Assembly: GCF_050947875.1 (NCBI RefSeq)
Contig: NC_134569.1
Location: forward strand, 20,497,631-20,561,630
Source of the DNA: Dermacentor variabilis
Taxonomy: Eukaryota > Arthropoda > Arachnida > Ixodida > Ixodidae
Direction: 5' to 3'
DNA: 64,000 nucleotides
Below, piece after piece: positions 23,760 through 34,534 of this stretch. Under the pieces are notes generated by a model. It saw only the letters and a list, made by a program, of their open reading frames with translations. It was not told the DNA's origin and searched no databases. Both the position numbers and the translations under genes were made by a program. Each line of letters opens with the position of its first letter. The stretch's first letter is position 1.

Positions 23760-25285
23760 GAGAAGATAAACAAATAAAATCTAATCTAAAATAAAGTTTT
23801 ATTTTTCACATACTCTCTACTTAGAGAGAAACATCGGCTACGAGAGCGTTTTCTTAAATTCATTTTGCCTCCAGGCTATAGTCGACAGCTTTGACGTGTG
23901 ATAAAGATAAAAATACTTTGTAAAGCACAAAACTATAGCGACATACAAAAAGAAAATAAACGTACAAACAAACAAAAAACGCTTGCACGAGCGCTATACA
24001 TTTGCACTTAAATAACGACTCAATCGCCGATGAATAGGAAAGAAAGAAAACGCGGAGCGCAGGAAAATAATGGCGCATTCATTCGGCTTATTATTTACGG
24101 CAGCAGGCGGCACTCGGTCAAATCGGAATGATAAAACAATCGACCCCCCCCCCCCTCCCTCGTCCCACCCCCTCACGCGGCTAAAGGCCGCGTATCCTGG
24201 TTACGGCCACTACCGAGCCTGCAACCGTTGCAACGGCCCGTCCAACAAAGTGAAAAAGGTCGACGTCGTAGCTAGTTGGCCGGCGCTGTTCGTGCTACCC
24301 CAGAGGACACGCGCACGATGTCGACTGGGTGTTTCGCCGTGGGCTCCGCACGATGCCAGTCTTTACCACTCGCTTTTGGGTCACAACGCCTGTTATTAAG
24401 GCTGTGAACCAAATGACATATCCTTAGCGAGCGCTCCTTCTGTAGACGACTGTTTACCTGCGCGGTAGCCAGTTCTGCATGCACACCCGGACGACGCGTA
24501 TACGGCACCGACGGAGCGCAGTGGAACGGAACATGCGAAAGCAGTTTGCGGTGCAAAGGAAAAAGCCGCGTGTCCATAAATTACAGTGGACTAGAACCTT
24601 ATTATCTGATTTAGGAACCGGAATAAACTATAGCAAAGACCGGCCGAACCATGAACAAAAACAATAAATGTGCGCATTTAATGGGAGCCTGCGGCGAGAA
24701 AAGAAAAGTTAGAAACACGCCACTCAAATAGTAAGAAGGAAGCACAGGTCGGCACAACAAGCCATTACGAGCCACGAGAAAGGAGCGGCCTAACCAAAGA
24801 CGAAAGTAATAACAGGGCCCACCGCACCGAACGACGCGACGCAATATCGGATGGCGCAGGATCCTCGTTCCTTGAAAGTGCACCTATACACGGAGCATGT
24901 TGTAAGAGCCAATACTTTCATGTGCGCAGGCTCGTTATACGAGCCATACGGCTACAGCCACGCTGCACTCTCCACAGAGGGGGGGGGGGGAGGGGGGGGG
25001 TGGCGCAAGCGTTGCATCTCCAGTCCTCGAATAAAGGAGACCTCTGGGTGTGCAGACCGTGCAACGGAGCAAGCGTATGGCGGTGACTGTTAAGCCGGTG
25101 CCTTTCCCACCAACTAGTCAATGACGGACAATATTGCAGCATACTATAGACGCTGCAGTTGGTCCGCGGACGGTGCGCCAGAGGAGGTGCAGTTTTAGAG
25201 CAACGAAATGTATCATCGACAAGGAGGACAAAGCATCGCAACAAATAAATATTTTCTCTCTATCTCGCTGAATCGTACGTCCTGA
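23760..25285. other. no gene recognised; G-rich and C-rich tracts
   Basis: Two homopolymer-rich sites stand out: a C run at about 24144-24155, and two G runs at about 24979-25000 (roughly 11 and 9 Gs separated by one A) that could form a G-quadruplex. No coding family was recognised. Confidence 0.5.
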
Positions 25286-25289
25286 AAGA

Positions 25290-25558
25290 TTAAATTCTGG
25301 GGTTTTACATGCCAAAACTGTGATGTGATCATGAAGCACGCCGTAGTGGGGGACTCCGGATTAAGTTTGTCCACCTGCGGTCCTTTGACGTGCGCCCAAT
25401 GCACGGCACACGGGCGTTTTCGCATTTCGTCCCCATCGAAATGCGGCCGCCGTGGCCGCGATTCGATCCCGCGCCGTCGGGCTTAGCGGTGCAACGATGC
25501 GAACTCCGATGGCGCGGGATCGAAAACGCCGCCAAGCCACTACGCCACCACAGCGGGT
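25290..25558 (-). mobile_element. tRNA-derived SINE (Ruka-like), near full length
   Basis: On the minus strand the body carries GGGGACGAAATGCGAAAACG, CCGTGTGCCGTGCATTGGGC, GGTGGACAAACTTAATCCGG, CCCCACTACGGCGTGC and a 3' end CATGTAAAACCCCAGAATTT. The head contains a B-box-like GGATCGAATC region (plus strand GATTCGATCC at about 25460). A second inverted GCGCGGGATCGAA lies at about 25512, so the head region is itself partly palindromic or duplicated. Confidence 0.8.
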
Positions 25559-25559
25559 G

Positions 25560-28378
25560 AACGGCAGGTCTTAAAAAATTGCACTCGGAAGAAAACAGAG
25601 CAGTGATTAGGTTCGATGGGCATTAACTAGAAGTGTTCACTCGCGACTGAAATGACTGAAACAACAGCAGCTATTTACACTACAGTTTCAAGCATCACCC
25701 AGTTATAAGCTTCTTTTAATCGGTGCATTCAAGAGAATTAGCTAATGCTAGCATACATTTAACTCAGTGCAGTGGCTAAATTAACATCCTGTTGTTCCTT
25801 CCCTTCCGCTCCTCCTCCTGAGAGCCTCGTGATACGAATCAAAATGAGCAACACAATGGAGCCATAAATTATTTTCACGATAATAATTGCACATTACTAA
25901 GATTTACTTGATGTATCGGCATTTTAGGAAACAAGCGCAACTTCTAATGTCACGAGTTGTGCGATGCGACAAATTTCCGGCAAATATTGAATGTATGTCC
26001 CTCCCCCTGTCAGAACTCCCCCTGTGGCCCTCAACTGCTATATACTATACCATATATACTACACAATCCCAATCTCTTCTCTCAATACAAACAGACTATT
26101 CAGGTATATATACATATATATATATATATATACTGCATATTCTCGGAGCAGCATGTTTGATGCCTGATGAACGTCGCACGTCAAATGTGCGGAGCGGCGT
26201 GTCGCCGACCCACGCGAGTACGCGAAGAGAAGCCACGCATGCGCGTTCACCGCTGGGCACCGCTATGATTAATCTGGGAGCTCGTACAGGAATTACGGGG
26301 CACCGGCTCAAGGGTAGGGGGAGCGGGCGTGGCCGGACGAGCGAACGTCGCCTCCCGTCCGGCCCCACCTGCGCGGCCGCTGCGCTGTCCAGGCCTCGGA
26401 CGACGGGCCGGCGTCACATCACCGCTTTCTCCCTCTGCGCGCTCCTGTTATCTTCCGCAAGCTGTTCCTCTCTCAGCGAGCGTGTAGCACACGGGCCGCA
26501 CACTGCTGCGTGTGTGTGCGGCGCGTTACAATCCCGGCGTATACCGTAATTTCAGTCGCTGGGCGCGCGGTCCGTGAACGCCCCGTTAAGCCAAACGTCC
26601 ATAAAACGTTCGTAATCAGATTCATGATGCCGATGTGCTGAACTCAAACGCAGTGATCGCCAAAACGAAATTCGATTATTTCGTCTTCGTGTTCTTTTTA
26701 TCCTTCTCTTGAGCTCGTCAGCGATCGCGGTGCATCTGGTATCGCTAACTGCATTATACGTGCATGTTCAACACAAAAACGCCCACGTAAAGTAATCCCT
26801 TCTCTTAAAACGTTTCACCAAAGCACGCGAACAGTGTGCTCCGTTCCCTCTCTTACATTTCTGAAGGCGCGATGACACCTTTGATGCGATAGCTCAACGT
26901 AGCCGATTACCGCCGCTAATTCATATGGCAAAGTTAAAACGTTCCGAATAGGAACGTTGCACAGCTCACAAGCCCAGCCATTATAGCGGCGACACTACAC
27001 AAAGGCTGAGAGATCCCAAAACTTTAAGACAAAAGTTGTGGCGCAAGCAAGGGACACTGGCGGAGTTTATTTGGGACGACCTCCTGTCTCCGTGTAGAGA
27101 TTCCGTGTAGCGTGAAGGTACGTACGCTTTCGCGTGAGTCGAAGAATGGGCATCACGAGCACCGCGCACGTGCGTATAGTACGGCGATAAACTCGGCACA
27201 AGTGCGCGTGCCTGCCGTATAGTTCACACCAACAAAAGCTCGTTGCAACAAAAGCATCATCACGACAAAAGCTATCGCGTTTACAGGGTTCGTCGGGGCA
27301 TGGAGGGGCGATATGGCCGAGCCGGGCATATCGTTATATGCGCCATAACGACCACCGGAAGACGTGGGTGTGAGAAGCGGAGGTCCCGGTCAGGACGCTC
27401 GGCATATACGAGTTGCGCTGGGCAGCTTGCTCAGCGTCCAGCTAGTTGTAGAGGTCAGAGCAGGCCGCGCGAGGAAGCGCTCGCCAGGCCGAAGTTATAA
27501 ATGAGTGCACGCAATATCGGACGCGCAGCTGTTTTCTTTTCCTGGCACGGAACGTGTGGGACGAACACGCGATCGATTCCAAGCGTTCTAGGTTGGCTTT
27601 GAAGGTATTTCGCTATACTCAGTTCGTACATTCAAACGTAAAATTTCCATCTACAAGCCCGTTTCAAGGAGTGAATGCACCCATTATTTCTCGTAACTCC
27701 TGCATTGAGTTTGCACAAGAAAAGGAATGGAGATAAATGTTACACGCAGTACCATATATCTTGTCTCGGCCCGTGTGGAACCGGTGCTGAGAAGGTGGAT
27801 TTTACAACAAAGCGTGTACGCGTGCGCCGTAAAAAAAGGACCGGAAGCAGTAATTCGTGACCACGTAATTTCTCTACTGAGGTACGAACATGACAAATAT
27901 AGAGTGTTAACTGACGCACAGGAATAACGCCCATTTGGTTTTTTGAAGATTCATAGCTACACTCTTACAGAATTTTGAAAGCGTGGCAACACTTGAAATC
28001 TCAACTATGCGCTGCCTGTCAAAAATTGATGAGCCACAAGCGACGCACACGACCGGTGCTAACTATACGGCGGACGTGCAATTTTCGGCGCCAGCGATTT
28101 CCAGAAATCGGTAGAGACGTTTCCCCTTGACATCTTGAGCTCCGTTAGCGCCCTCAAGGCCCGGCAACGATTTTTTGGCACTCGCAGAATACAAATTTTC
28201 GACAAAAATTATGGGTAGCGTCAGCCATCCAGCATTTTTCACCCTGCAGATCTAATTCGCGTTCTTAAGCTGCTTTCAGATCACACGCAGTTTACGAGGT
28301 CATTCGCCTGTTCAAACTGAAATCGCCCACGCAATATGCGTGACGCATCGCTGAGCTCAAGTGCTATACCTGAAGTAA
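25560..28378. other. no gene recognised; (TA)n tract
   Basis: A TA-rich microsatellite lies at about 26103-26133. The segments 26160-26560 and 27250-27500 are GC-rich and open in several frames (up to 220 codons including the TA tract), but the products are low-complexity, without recognisable domains. The last 400 bases are unique flank of the tandem units. Confidence 0.45.
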
Positions 28379-28420
28379 TGCCCCAACCACTGGCACGCGC
28401 CGGAAAGCTTCGGCGCGCGC
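28379..28420 (+). repeat. left terminal inverted repeat, unit 1
   Basis: 42 bp starting TGCCCCAACC and ending in GGCGCGCGC. Its partner is at 34448-34488 (41 bp, one G shorter). Confidence 0.9.
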
Positions 28421-30030
28421 CGAAGGGTCAAATGCGTCAAAGCGTCGGTCGGAAACGCGGCGAAGCGGAACGTCGCGCAGCGATTATGTCTACTGCCGAT
28501 GCTAGAAGTTTGCCGACGCGCGGCGAAGCTGCGCCGGCGTGCACCAATGAGAGGCTGCGACGAGTCGCACGCGTCAACCAATCGAAGGCTGCGCAGCCTC
28601 CGGCTGCTATGCCTGTAATGGCCGCCCAAGCGGAGGCTCCGGCATCAGCGATCGTCCGAGTTTTTTGGACGCACGACGCGCGCGACAGTGTTCCTGAAAG
28701 ACAGTGTTGTAATAGTAGGCCGACAACGACACGACCGACCGACCGACGACAGTGGGTTGTGGCAGTGCGACGTGGATCCGAAGCGACTTCGAACGACGCC
28801 GACTAATCCAACCTGCCCACTGGGTTCCGCCGGGCTCAGTGCGATCGTCTGCTAAAACAGCCAACCGAATCACGATTACCGCAACGTCTGTGCTTGTTGT
28901 GTGTGTATTTTGTTGTGCCCAAAACGAATGGAAACATGTTTACGAGTTCCGAAGTCTGGATAATCAGCACTCGCCTATCGCCGATGTTGTTTACGTTACG
29001 CGTAGGCCTAGCGGGTCCATCGAGTTCGTAACTGACGAGTGAACGAGGCCAGCTAAGAAACTCTGTCGAAGGAAGTGAATTTTCAGGTCCGTTTGGTGCT
29101 GCAGTGATTTAAAATATGGCACTCCTGACTTCGTGTGATGTGTGATGTGGTGAATGAACCGTGTGGAAGTTGGGTTGGTCAACCGCGGCGTGTTTCGTGT
29201 GGTGTCGGTTGACTCAAGTGTCACGGCCAAGCTCTGCGCTGTTTCCAGTGGTAAAGATAACTTCCGAAAGCGAAATACACTAGTAGCCGAACTATTACAA
29301 GTACTTACATAATCAGCTGTGCCGCCTGTTTCAGCTGACACTGCGCTCTTATATTCGGCATGTGAATCCAGTTCAGTACAAGTTCACTGTACTCATTCAC
29401 TCACTTCTTTCTAGTGCGTCCGTCTTTTGGGCTAGTTGGGCATAAATCGCTCGTGTAGCAATCAAGACGCACTGAAGCATACGTGACAATGCAGTCATGT
29501 TTGAGTCAGTGTGTCGTTATAGTTGAGCACTGCAAAAAGAAATTATCTGCTTGCAACGTATGCCCTGTGTGCAGTGCATAGCAGGACCTTCATCATGCAA
29601 GACCTATGCGTGTAGCAGCGTATACCACGATTGCTTCGATTCCCGCTTCAGAAGCAGCAAGTACTGAGTCAGTGAAACTGTAATTGATTTTTTATCTCAC
29701 TTTTTGCTTATGAAAAGTGTAGATGGTGTGAGTGCATTGTGGGGAAGGTGAAAAGGTGTCGTCAGTGTTTTGTGCAGTCAGTATGCTTAAACTGCTGGAA
29801 TCCCTTCAGCTTCTACTAAAATGTTTCTTGCTGCGATACTATGAATTGTAGTCAGGACAAAGATCTACTCAAAACCAAGTTACTAATGCATCTGTGCAGA
29901 ATGTGCTTGATTAACAAGTTAACGCTTCCACAACAACAATATGCCGATGCACAGCATATGTGCTTACAATAAATACATTCCGTAAAGGTGAACGACTGGG
30001 ATCAAACTTTGTAGTAGCACCGTAAAAAGT
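28421..30030. other. unit 1, 5' part: no gene recognised
   Basis: 28421-28870 is GC-rich, with CCAAT-like words (CACCAATGAGAGG, CAACCAATCGAAGG), a GGCTGCGCAGCC palindrome and a (GACC)n stretch at about 28733-28746, a composition like a promoter or subterminal region. After about 28900 it turns AT-rich. A Cys-rich stretch in one plus frame near 29730-29810 (RCRQCFVQSVCLNC) could be a zinc-finger relic of a LINE ORF1, but this is weak. Confidence 0.35.
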
Positions 30031-30907
30031 GCTGCCATGCGTATCAGCCACAACGAAACTGCTGCACGTCCAACCTTCTTCCTTGGAAACACTTCTATAA
30101 AGACTGTTCGGGCCCTTCCCATTCTGGGTGTAGCATTTAGCTGTTCTCTCAACTTTTCCGCATATGTCACCAGCACTGTATGTAAGCACCGGCCCTTGGG
30201 TTTGTGTCGCGTGTCTCCCTTCCCTGATGACCTAAGGTTTTCCGAGCACTCTACACTTCTATCATTCTGTCACGACTTGAGTACTGATCATCAGTATAGT
30301 TCCCGTACCAAACTCGCGACGCTAACAAACTCAAGCTTGTTCAGCGCCGGACAATACGCACCCTTTACTCCCGTCTTTTCGGTTGTCACAAGCTCATGCC
30401 AGCCTTCGAGGATTGCCTCAAACCCCTCAAGTAGCACACCCTGCAATACCAGCGCAACATTGCACTAGTCTATACTGCAGGGTGCTTGACGACTCTCTGG
30501 ACAGCACTAATATTTCTTCAGTTCGTCTGAACAAGTGGTCAGCACAGTCTGAGCCCTCATCGCGCCTCTATGGCCCGACACCACAACTCCATGATTATAT
30601 CTGGCATGCAGAGCTTTCTCTCCACCCCCCTGGCAATTTGGATTCTCCTTCCTTGGAACCAGACTGAATTGGCACTCGTGTGTGTTGTGCACCTGTGAAA
30701 TGTGTGCGTGTGTGCCGTGCTGTGTTATTGAGCAAGTGTGTGTGCACATGGAGAGGAAGGAAGTGTCTTCTGCATCCTGCAAATTCCTGCTCTAGATGGC
30801 TGGTTATCAGATGCTCTAACATACAGGCATCAGCCTTCTTTTTACTCTAGTGTGCCAAGTTACCACTAAGATTATTATTGTTGTTATTATTATTATTATT
30901 ATTATTA
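30031..30907 (+). pseudogene. LINE A: RT C-terminal remnant with TTA-rich tail (unit 1)
   Basis: The plus strand encodes MRISHNETAARPTFFLGNTS, TVRALPILGVAFSCSLNFSA and, after frame changes, QRRTIRTLYSRLFGCHKLMP and HTLQYQRNIALVYT. These are the post-catalytic LGVxFSxxLNFSxHV and VQRRTxRxLYxR segments of CR1/Jockey-type reverse transcriptases. The 3' UTR is GT-rich and ends in a TTA/TTG simple repeat at 30871-30907. Stops and frameshifts show that it is inactive. The 5' part is missing. Confidence 0.75.
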
Positions 30908-31004
30908 GAATCATCACTTTGACCACGTTGATTGTGTTGAAGCCAGCGTGACACATAATTCAAATTATTTCTGGAGCTTTGTAGGCTCTCCCTTCTAAAA
31001 AGAG

Positions 31005-32700
31005 TGCCAAAGATGTACGTCTTCTTCATGAAAATAGTGGTGTTGTCTCGAACACTGCTGATGCCTTTGCAGAACATTTCTGTTTGCTATATGGTGTGAA
31101 ATATGCTTCAAGTAACCTTCCTTCTCAGTCTGGCGCAGTGTATGCTAACAGTCAATGAAAACCTCGTTTCCAAGTATATGAAGTGCCTTAAACTTTGCCT
31201 TAAACTTTCCCTTTCTTGTGGTGCTGATGGTATTTCCTCCACAGAGCTTAACCCTTTGAGACGCTGTCTACACAATTGGGCACAGCAGGAGCGTGCATCA
31301 ATAGCAAAAGCACTGATGAAAGTAATGGTATTTAAAATGTGTTTCATACATCTTGAAACACTTATTATTGGAACTGTGCTGCAATTTTGAATAACGTGCA
31401 GAATGTTTTAACAAAATGAGTGGGAAGGTAGACGGCTGGGTGTTGTTACTCTGTGTCAGTACGTTGTATGTAGCGAGTTCACTTCTTTCATTGTTTTTTA
31501 CAATGTCGTGCACCAGGCATAATTGTCAAGTGGCTGGATAAGTGCTTTTCAAGCTTTTCAAAACAAGATATAGTACATGTTCTCATATTTTGTGTTCCTG
31601 TAGTGAGTTTTCGCATGGAGTCGAAATTTTGTAAACTTGACAAAACTCGCTAAACAATTGAAAATTCTTAATATTTGCTGCAGCTGTACACTTCTACGAT
31701 TCTGAGTATGCAAGAGATGTGTTGAAAGGAACTTTTCAATCAACGGGATAAAGTGGTGTCTGAAAGGGTTAAGATGTATGGAAGCATACTTGTTCCTCAT
31801 TCTCACAAGCATCTTCAATAGTTCCCTAAAGTCTAGTACCTCTTCTAGCACTCGGAAGGTAGCATGAGCATTGCCCATGCACAAATCAGGTGCTGGATGT
31901 GCAGTTACTAACTGCCGACCTATATCTATCCTTTTCAGTGCGTCAGGTGTTTGAATCGATTCCTCGCTTTCTGTTAGTGCTAAGAGCATTTTAATAAATG
32001 AACAGCATGACTTTGTGTGCCGACAACTTAAAACTATTTCAGACTGTCAACAGTGTTCACCACTGCATCGACTTCCAAAAAGACATTTTTTCACTCTCAA
32101 ACTGGTGCAGAAAAAATAAGTACTCTTAAATGCTTCCAACACTATGGCATTAAGTTATATGCACAAAACGCACCATGTGAAATTTTGATACACCCTACGT
32201 GATGCTCCACTCCTTAGGGTCGATGAAATGAAAGATCTTGGTGTGTACTTCGACAAAATGCTAAGCTTCTCTTCACATAGATAATTACACAAGATGCCCT
32301 TCACGCTCTTGGAATTCCTTGCTGTATATTGCACGATTTCCACTCACCTGTTGTGTTTCTGAAATTCTGCTGTGTGCCTCCAACTACTAGAGTATGCCTC
32401 TGTAGGATGGGGGTGCAATGAGCAAATCTAATTCTGACCTCATTGAACGCATCCAGAATAAAATGATGTCTATCTTCAAGCACCACTTTTGCCATTCTGG
32501 CAACCACAGTTGAGCCTTCTCAAATATACTTCAACTCGCACGTCTAGATTCAAGTCTTAATTAATCGCACCTTTTGTTCCTGTATAAGGTGGTCCATGAC
32601 ATTATACATTCCTTAAAGCTCGTTAAGTGCACCAGTACAAAGGCTCTCTAGCTGTTCCTGGGCACTACAATGAAAATTTGAATGATTGATTATTATCGTA
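31005..32700 (+). pseudogene. LINE B: RT remnant split by an insertion (unit 1)
   Basis: Recognisable plus-strand segments in order: AKDVRLLHENSGVVSNTADA and FAEHFCLLYGV (linker before the RT); LKLSLSCGADGISSTEL (start of the RT domain); an insertion at 31252-31768; ILTSIFNSSL, then PMHKSGAGCAVTNCRPISIL (RT motif with N-x-RPIS); a degenerate active-site region CADNLKLF (YADD expected); FSLSNWCRKNK; and LLEYASVGWGCNEQ ... LIERIQNKMM (post-RT). Sequence between RPIS and CADN is largely deleted, and there are stops. The minus-strand frame of 143 codons at 31558-31989 is an antisense shadow of this. Confidence 0.8.
31252..31768. mobile_element. 517-bp TTAA-flanked MITE (piggyBac-like) in LINE B, unit 1
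   Basis: TTAA at 31248-31251 precedes CCCTTTGAGACGC, and TTAA at 31769-31772 follows a right end whose reverse complement is CCCTTTCAGACACC. Ends starting CCC with a TTAA target duplication are the hallmark of the piggyBac superfamily. Removing the insert and one TTAA brings the GADGISSTEL segment of LINE B next to its ILTSIFNSSL segment, one frame apart, which supports a true insertion. No transposase lies inside. Confidence 0.75.
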
Positions 32701-32784
32701 GTATGAAATTGTGCTTTTTAAGTATGTACTAGTATACTATTTTAGTGCAGTAGCTTTTGTGCAATTAAAAAAAGGGCATGAATT

Positions 32785-32870
32785 AAGAAGAGAGAGAGAA
32801 AATGATAAATGAAAGGTAGGGAGGTTAGGAGGCACGATGGATGCTGACCTGGTTAGAGAAGGACGCCTGT
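32785..32870 (+). repeat. short tick repeat (copy in unit 1)
   Basis: AGAAGAGAGAGAGAAAATG is followed by GAAAGGTAGGGAGGTTAGGA and GACCTGGTTAG. This is the plus-strand block order (GA tract, AGGGAGGTTA core) seen at 3.43 kb. The unit-2 copy is at about 38899-38984. Confidence 0.45.
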
Positions 32871-34447
32871 GGTCGTCGTTCTGGCATGAATTAGGAAAGT
32901 GCAATAATATGCTATGTGCCTGATCATATGCATTGTGCTATTAATTTCTTCTGAGCTTTAATAATGGCTGGCTACTGTATGCAGTTTTGTGCAATAAAAT
33001 ATGCCACAGCAATTATTGCGTGCCTCGCAGAACAAATTGAATATATCTTTCTCAGTCAAGACATCATAGCAGGCTGAAAACAATAAACTGCAATTTTTCT
33101 TTTTGCGGTGACGAAGTGTATAAATTGTGAAAATAACCTGTTTATATATTTCTTATACTATGCAAATGAGCTGCTCCCATACATGCGAATAAGTGCTTCA
33201 GTAGTATGACTTGGCAAAGGGCAACGAAAGACTCCTATTAAAACCCTCTAATTCTCAAGCTTGTATTATCTGACGGTATGTCATTTCATTAATGTAAAGA
33301 AAGGCAAACTTGATATGTGGAAACCAGTTACAATAGAACATGGCCCTTACACTGTGAGAATGTTTTGTAGCAATAAACTCAATGTGAAGGCCTCCAGATG
33401 CGGTGTTGATGCATCGAAACAACCTAGAATAATAGAGGTGCTCCATGGGCTAGATTTGGCAGAATCAAGAATTGGGGGGAGACAAGATACGAATTACATA
33501 CATTTTAGCTATTCTAGTTTTTTTTTTTTTTTTGAGTGCTACAGGTGTTTCAATTCTGTTTTGCTGATTTTCTCAGAAGCCACTTTTTCACGTTTCTCTC
33601 ATGCACCAACAAGCATAATTATATTGACACGGATGCTTTATCTGTATTCGGTTACCGTATTTCACCGGCTAAAAAATGTTAAAACGTTATCGCTCGGTGC
33701 AGGATGCGCCTGAACGTATCGGAAGTTTCGCGAATGTTATCGATGGTTCTGTCTGTTGTCGACGAACCTTGCTAATCTGATTGCACACGAGACACGAATT
33801 GTGTTGTAGTTTCTGGAAGGCGCGCGGGCACCAGCGAATAGGCCAACTTTCGACGACTGACGTATGCAAACCGACGCGCTTGACCCGCGGATGATTTTCT
33901 ACGATTGCCGACATTGCTCGCCGCAATCGTTGCGATTGAGCCGGCACTATTTATTTACCGTCACTACTACGTGGCAATATTTTCAACACAGATTTTTTTC
34001 AGTTATACCATTGCACGCCTAATTCTTACATAGTTGGCTGTGCAATAAGCTACCAAAAAATGAAATGGTACAACAGTTTTTGATATATGGCATCATCGTG
34101 CAGGTGTTTGCAAAGCGATCTTGCAGACAGACGACGCGCGAGCGCTGATGTCGATATTTTGTACACTATTGTTACTTCAAAAATAAAAACGAACTGTTGC
34201 GGCAGGTGTATATTCATTATGCAAACGTGTTTTTTGTATCTAAAAGCACATACAGATCACAACCTTATTGTTTCAAGCTTAGTTTACAGCAGGCTGTTTT
34301 AGGCCGGACTTTGACGGATGAAGACGGAATAGTCCAGTAACAGTGCGCCGCAGCCGAGGAGCGAGCTTCGGCGCGCGTCGGAGCTTGTCTCCAGTGGTTG
34401 CGCGCCCTTTCCCTCCAGCCGAAGCGAAGCGACGCGTTCGCTTGCCA
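32871..34447. other. unit 1, 3' part: no gene recognised
   Basis: AT-rich to about 33,700, with a 16-T run at about 33518-33533. It then becomes increasingly GC-rich toward the right terminus. Short frames on both strands (up to 150 codons at 33261-33713) have no recognisable transposase signature or other domain. Confidence 0.4.
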
Positions 34448-34488
34448 GCGCGCGCCGAAGCTTTCGGCGCGTGCCAGTGGTTGGGGCA
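34448..34488 (-). repeat. right terminal inverted repeat, unit 1
   Basis: 41 bp ending GTGGTTGGGGCA, the inverted partner of 28379-28420. It is separated from the left repeat of unit 2 by TTTA only (34489-34492). Confidence 0.9.
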
Positions 34489-34492
34489 TTTA

Positions 34493-34534
34493 TGCCCCAA
34501 CCACTGGCACGCGCCGGAAAGCTTCGGCGCGCGC
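34493..34534 (+). repeat. left terminal inverted repeat, unit 2
   Basis: 42 bp identical to 28379-28420. With the preceding right repeat and the TTTA linker it makes an 87-bp near-perfect palindrome (34448-34534). Confidence 0.9.

Larger units (their letters stand above)
28379..34488 (+). mobile_element. 6,110-bp TIR-bounded unit, copy 1 of a tandem pair
   Basis: The left end TGCCCCAACCACTGGCACGC (28379 on) and the reverse complement of the right end (34488 back) agree over 41-42 bp with one inserted G, so this is a terminal-inverted-repeat element. Both ends are very GC/CpG-rich and contain further copies of CGGCGCGCGYCGAAGC and CCAGTGGTTG (about 34391), giving subterminal repeats. The interior is AT-rich and made of older retroelement fossils. 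No transposase or helicase was recognised. TAA precedes the left end. The orientation is arbitrary (that of the embedded LINEs). Superfamily unknown; TAA would suit a 3-bp target duplication, but this is not proof. Confidence 0.8.

Noticed and set aside
31558..31989. 143-codon minus-strand frame inside each 6.1-kb unit
   Set aside because: It is the antisense of the plus-strand LINE RT segments ILTSIFNSSL and NCRPISIL and partly crosses the MITE end. The plus strand carries the recognisable motifs.
28379..34488. Autonomous transposon with its own transposase
   Set aside because: No frame in the unit shows a DDE/D, hAT, THAP or helicase-type signature that I recognise. The only recognisable proteins are dead LINE fragments.
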